From: an uncultured Oscillospiraceae bacterium
GTDB lineage: Bacteria > Bacillota > Clostridia > Oscillospirales > Acutalibacteraceae
Direction of reading: 5' to 3'
DNA length: 6,610 bases
NCBI GenBank assembly: GCA_900554535.1
Contig: USIA01000105.1
Coordinates: 1 to 6,610, forward strand
Shown here: piece by piece, positions 5,465-6,610 of the stretch
Layout: each line of letters opens with the position of its first letter
How positions within the stretch are numbered: the first letter of the stretch is position 1
Notes under the pieces: model-generated
The model's input: only the letters and a program-made list of their open reading frames with translations
Told to the model about the DNA's origin: nothing
Database searches by the model: none
Made by a program: the position numbers and the translations under genes

Positions 5465-5932
5465 TTACTTATCCATATGGTTGTTCTTCTGAACCTCATT
5501 GTTTATCTGCTGAATACGCTTTTTAATAGCTATATATTGCGACATCCAAATGATAAAGTAAATTGCAAAGAAGCTCCCAAAATAACTTAAAGTACCGAAA
5601 ACACTGTGATTCATCCAACGCATAAAATACGCAATCGGGAATGTGCAAAGAGAACATATAATTAAATGTGTTATTGTTTGGCGAAGAATACTCCAATTAT
5701 CCACTTCCCAAACAATCGAAGCACCTGCCCATGCCGCACCATATAATAACGAACAGATTGTTTGCAACAAAACTGCATTGATTTCTGTCCCGCAATCTGC
5801 AATCAATTCAGGAACAACCGCATAAAAGCGCCCATCTCCCACGATCAAAGAAATAACGATGGCAATAAGGTTGCTAATTGCTAATCCAATTAGCGCACCA
5901 ATTAGGCATCGAGTAGCTACTTTTTTCTTCAT
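5465..5932 (-). CDS. DUF3021 family four-helix membrane protein
   Basis: A 155-residue integral membrane protein of the DUF3021 type. Four hydrophobic segments are visible: about residues 9-31, 52-75, 86-106 and 112-135, with a basic N-terminus (MKKKVATR) and a polar, charged tail (IKKRIQQINNEVQKNNHMDK). There is no cleavable signal peptide and no catalytic motif. DUF3021 genes usually follow a LytTR regulator in Firmicutes, and here the gap is only 9 bases, with the GAGGTGA ribosome binding site (5937-5943) overlapping the LytTR stop codon. By inference the membrane protein may control the regulator by binding it or sensing a membrane signal. The coding sequence is AT-rich, unlike the left half of the window. 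No terminator was found directly after it. Confidence 0.87.
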   Translation of the reverse strand: MKKKVATRCLIGALIGLAISNLIAIVISLIVGDGRFYAVVPELIADCGTEINAVLLQTICSLLYGAAWAGASIVWEVDNWSILRQTITHLIICSLCTFPIAYFMRWMNHSVFGTLSYFGSFFAIYFIIWMSQYIAIKKRIQQINNEVQKNNHMDK

Positions 5933-5941
5933 AATATCACC

Positions 5942-6382
5942 TCATATTCCTAATACTTGCTTGATTTTCTTGATATATCGCCTTGATACATATGTAACAG
6001 TATCATTCTGAAAGGAAACACAAATTGTTCCAGTATAACTCAAATCAAACCCTTTAACTCTTTTTAGATTTATAATTTCCGAGTTAGAAATACGGACAAA
6101 ATCGTCTTTGTCAAGGCGTTCCTCAAGTTCATATAACCGCAATCGAAGCTGATACTCTCCATCTTCTGTTTCTGCGTACACTTTTCCATTTGTTGCATAA
6201 AGGCGGATAATATCATGTTGGTCTAATACTTTCAATATATCTCCTTGAAGCCCTGCAAGAAGCTGTGGAGTATCCTGGGCAAGTTTTTTGGCAAGTGTGT
6301 TTATTTCATCGGTTATCTTGTCAGTAACCACAATAATTTTGGTTTCCTTGCAACTACTATCAATCTTGATTTCAATTTGCAT
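5942..6382 (-). CDS. LytTR-family DNA-binding regulator without a receiver domain
   Basis: A 146-residue cytosolic transcription regulator. Residues 1-45 are an N-terminal region (MQIEIKIDSSCKETKIIVVT, then a helix ITDEINTLAKKLAQ) that is not a phospho-receiver. Residues about 48-146 form the LytTR domain: DIIRLYATNGKVYAETEDGE, then LEERLDKDDFVRISNSEIIN, LKRVKGF, and a final VSRRYIKKIKQVLGI helix. The conserved F-R-SNSEIINL and SRRY patterns are clear. Such short LytTR proteins paired with DUF3021 are known from Firmicutes, and LytTR domains bind imperfect direct repeats, often upstream of their own operon. Start at 6382 is fixed by AGGAGGTGA (6389-6397) six bases upstream. AT-rich; likely acquired separately from the flanking DNA. 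Confidence 0.92.
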   Translation of the reverse strand: MQIEIKIDSSCKETKIIVVTDKITDEINTLAKKLAQDTPQLLAGLQGDILKVLDQHDIIRLYATNGKVYAETEDGEYQLRLRLYELEERLDKDDFVRISNSEIINLKRVKGFDLSYTGTICVSFQNDTVTYVSRRYIKKIKQVLGI

Positions 6383-6409
6383 TTTCTCTCACCTCCTAAC
6401 TTCAAATAC

Positions 6410-6438
6410 AGTATAAGAAAAGCAAATAAAGATTTCTA
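6410..6438 (-). promoter_or_regulatory. candidate promoter of the LytTR-DUF3021 operon
   Basis: On the minus strand TATACT (6410-6415) is a good -10 box about 28 bases before the start codon. The bases 17 upstream (TAGAAA) do not resemble TTGACA, which would suit an activator-dependent promoter, possibly driven by the LytTR protein itself. Confidence 0.5.
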
Positions 6439-6464
6439 CTATTTTTCGATAGACGGTCATTTTC

Positions 6465-6488
6465 ATAACATAAGTGGCATGATGTTAT
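6465..6488. repeat. palindrome ATAACAT-N10-ATGTTAT upstream of the LytTR gene
   Basis: Perfect 7-base arms at 6465-6471 and 6482-6488 with a 10-base spacer, so the arm starts are 17 bases apart. It lies about 50-75 bases upstream of the -10 box. It is a candidate operator for a dimeric regulator. Confidence 0.5.
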
Positions 6489-6539
6489 TTTACGGAATAT
6501 AGGGCTGCTATCTATCAATTCTTTAATGTTACTTTATGG
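6482..6539. repeat. imperfect direct repeat ATGTTAYTTTAYGG, two copies
   Basis: ATGTTATTTTACGG (6482-6495) and ATGTTACTTTATGG (6526-6539) match at 12 of 14 positions and lie 44 bases apart. Paired imperfect direct repeats are the usual LytTR target form, although these copies are further apart than typical. The left copy shares its first seven bases with the palindrome. Confidence 0.5.
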
Positions 6540-6610
6540 CACATGAGCCTTGGCTTCTCAGATGAAACAGAAAATACCCAACAACGCCGGACGCCATTGA
6601 CGGCCCCGCG
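6540..6610 (-). other. GC-richer right edge, unassigned
   Basis: Composition becomes GC-rich again here, marking the far side of the AT-rich LytTR module. On the minus strand all three frames are open from the window edge for 15 or more codons before stopping, so a gene end is possible, but I cannot choose a frame or recognise a product. Confidence 0.3.

Larger units (their letters stand above)
4602..6610 (-). mobile_element. partial Tn916-type conjugative element, regulatory end without integrase
   Basis: The adjacent sigma-70-like and HTH_16-like genes are the pair that, in Tn916-family elements, sits just before excisionase and integrase. Here the pair is followed only by a terminator and gene-free DNA, and the sigma-like gene is frameshifted, which suggests a decayed or rearranged element end. 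Base composition changes sharply inside it (AT-rich 5461-6530). The right limit lies beyond the window; the left limit is inferred to be between 4126 and 4640. No direct target repeats or attachment sites were found, so boundaries are uncertain. Confidence 0.55.

Noticed and set aside
1..6610. CRISPR array or toxin-antitoxin pair
   Set aside because: No regularly spaced repeats. The only small overlapping gene pair is the sigma-like/HTH_16 set of Tn916-type elements, not a toxin-antitoxin.

Overview
The window looks like a chromosomal segment of a GC-rich gut Clostridia member. Oscillospiraceae/Ruminococcaceae is my best guess, from gene content, strong Shine-Dalgarno sites and GC-rich codon use; no rRNA or marker gene fixes the taxon. 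Two parts differ sharply in character.

Left part (1-4125), housekeeping genes. At the left edge is the N-terminus of a minus-strand FAD/NAD(P) oxidoreductase with a good sigma-A promoter. Divergent from it is pepC (426-1763, +), a complete C1-family aminopeptidase C/bleomycin hydrolase. Convergent with pepC is a small membrane protein with a C-terminal zinc ribbon (1836-2237, -), with its own near-consensus promoter and an intrinsic terminator located between it and pepC. Divergent from that gene is a two-gene operon: a long AlaX-type alanyl-tRNA editing protein (2453-3607, +) followed 14 bases later by an HD-domain phosphohydrolase (3622-4125, +).

Middle (4126-4675), about 550 bases without a convincing gene. 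It is full of hairpins and ends in a strong 15-bp-stem terminator that serves the minus-strand genes to its right. The junction between chromosome and mobile DNA probably lies here.

Right part (4676-6610), all minus strand, resembling the regulatory end of a Tn916-type integrative conjugative element. In transcription order it holds a LytTR DNA-binding regulator, a four-helix DUF3021 membrane protein, a leader with a large stem-loop, a sigma-70-like gene (Tn916 Orf7 type) broken by a one-base frameshift, and an Orf8/HTH_16-type small protein overlapping it by 8 bases. The excisionase and integrase that normally follow Orf8 are absent, so this looks like a decayed or rearranged element end. 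The LytTR-DUF3021 pair is strikingly AT-rich (two 60-base lines counted at 30% and 38% GC, against 68% for a line in the editing gene) and was probably acquired separately. Repeats upstream of the LytTR gene are candidate operators. I found no CRISPR array, tRNA, rRNA or recognisable riboswitch. The most novel-looking points are the split sigma-like gene, the LytTR/DUF3021 cargo with its repeats, and the structured junction region.
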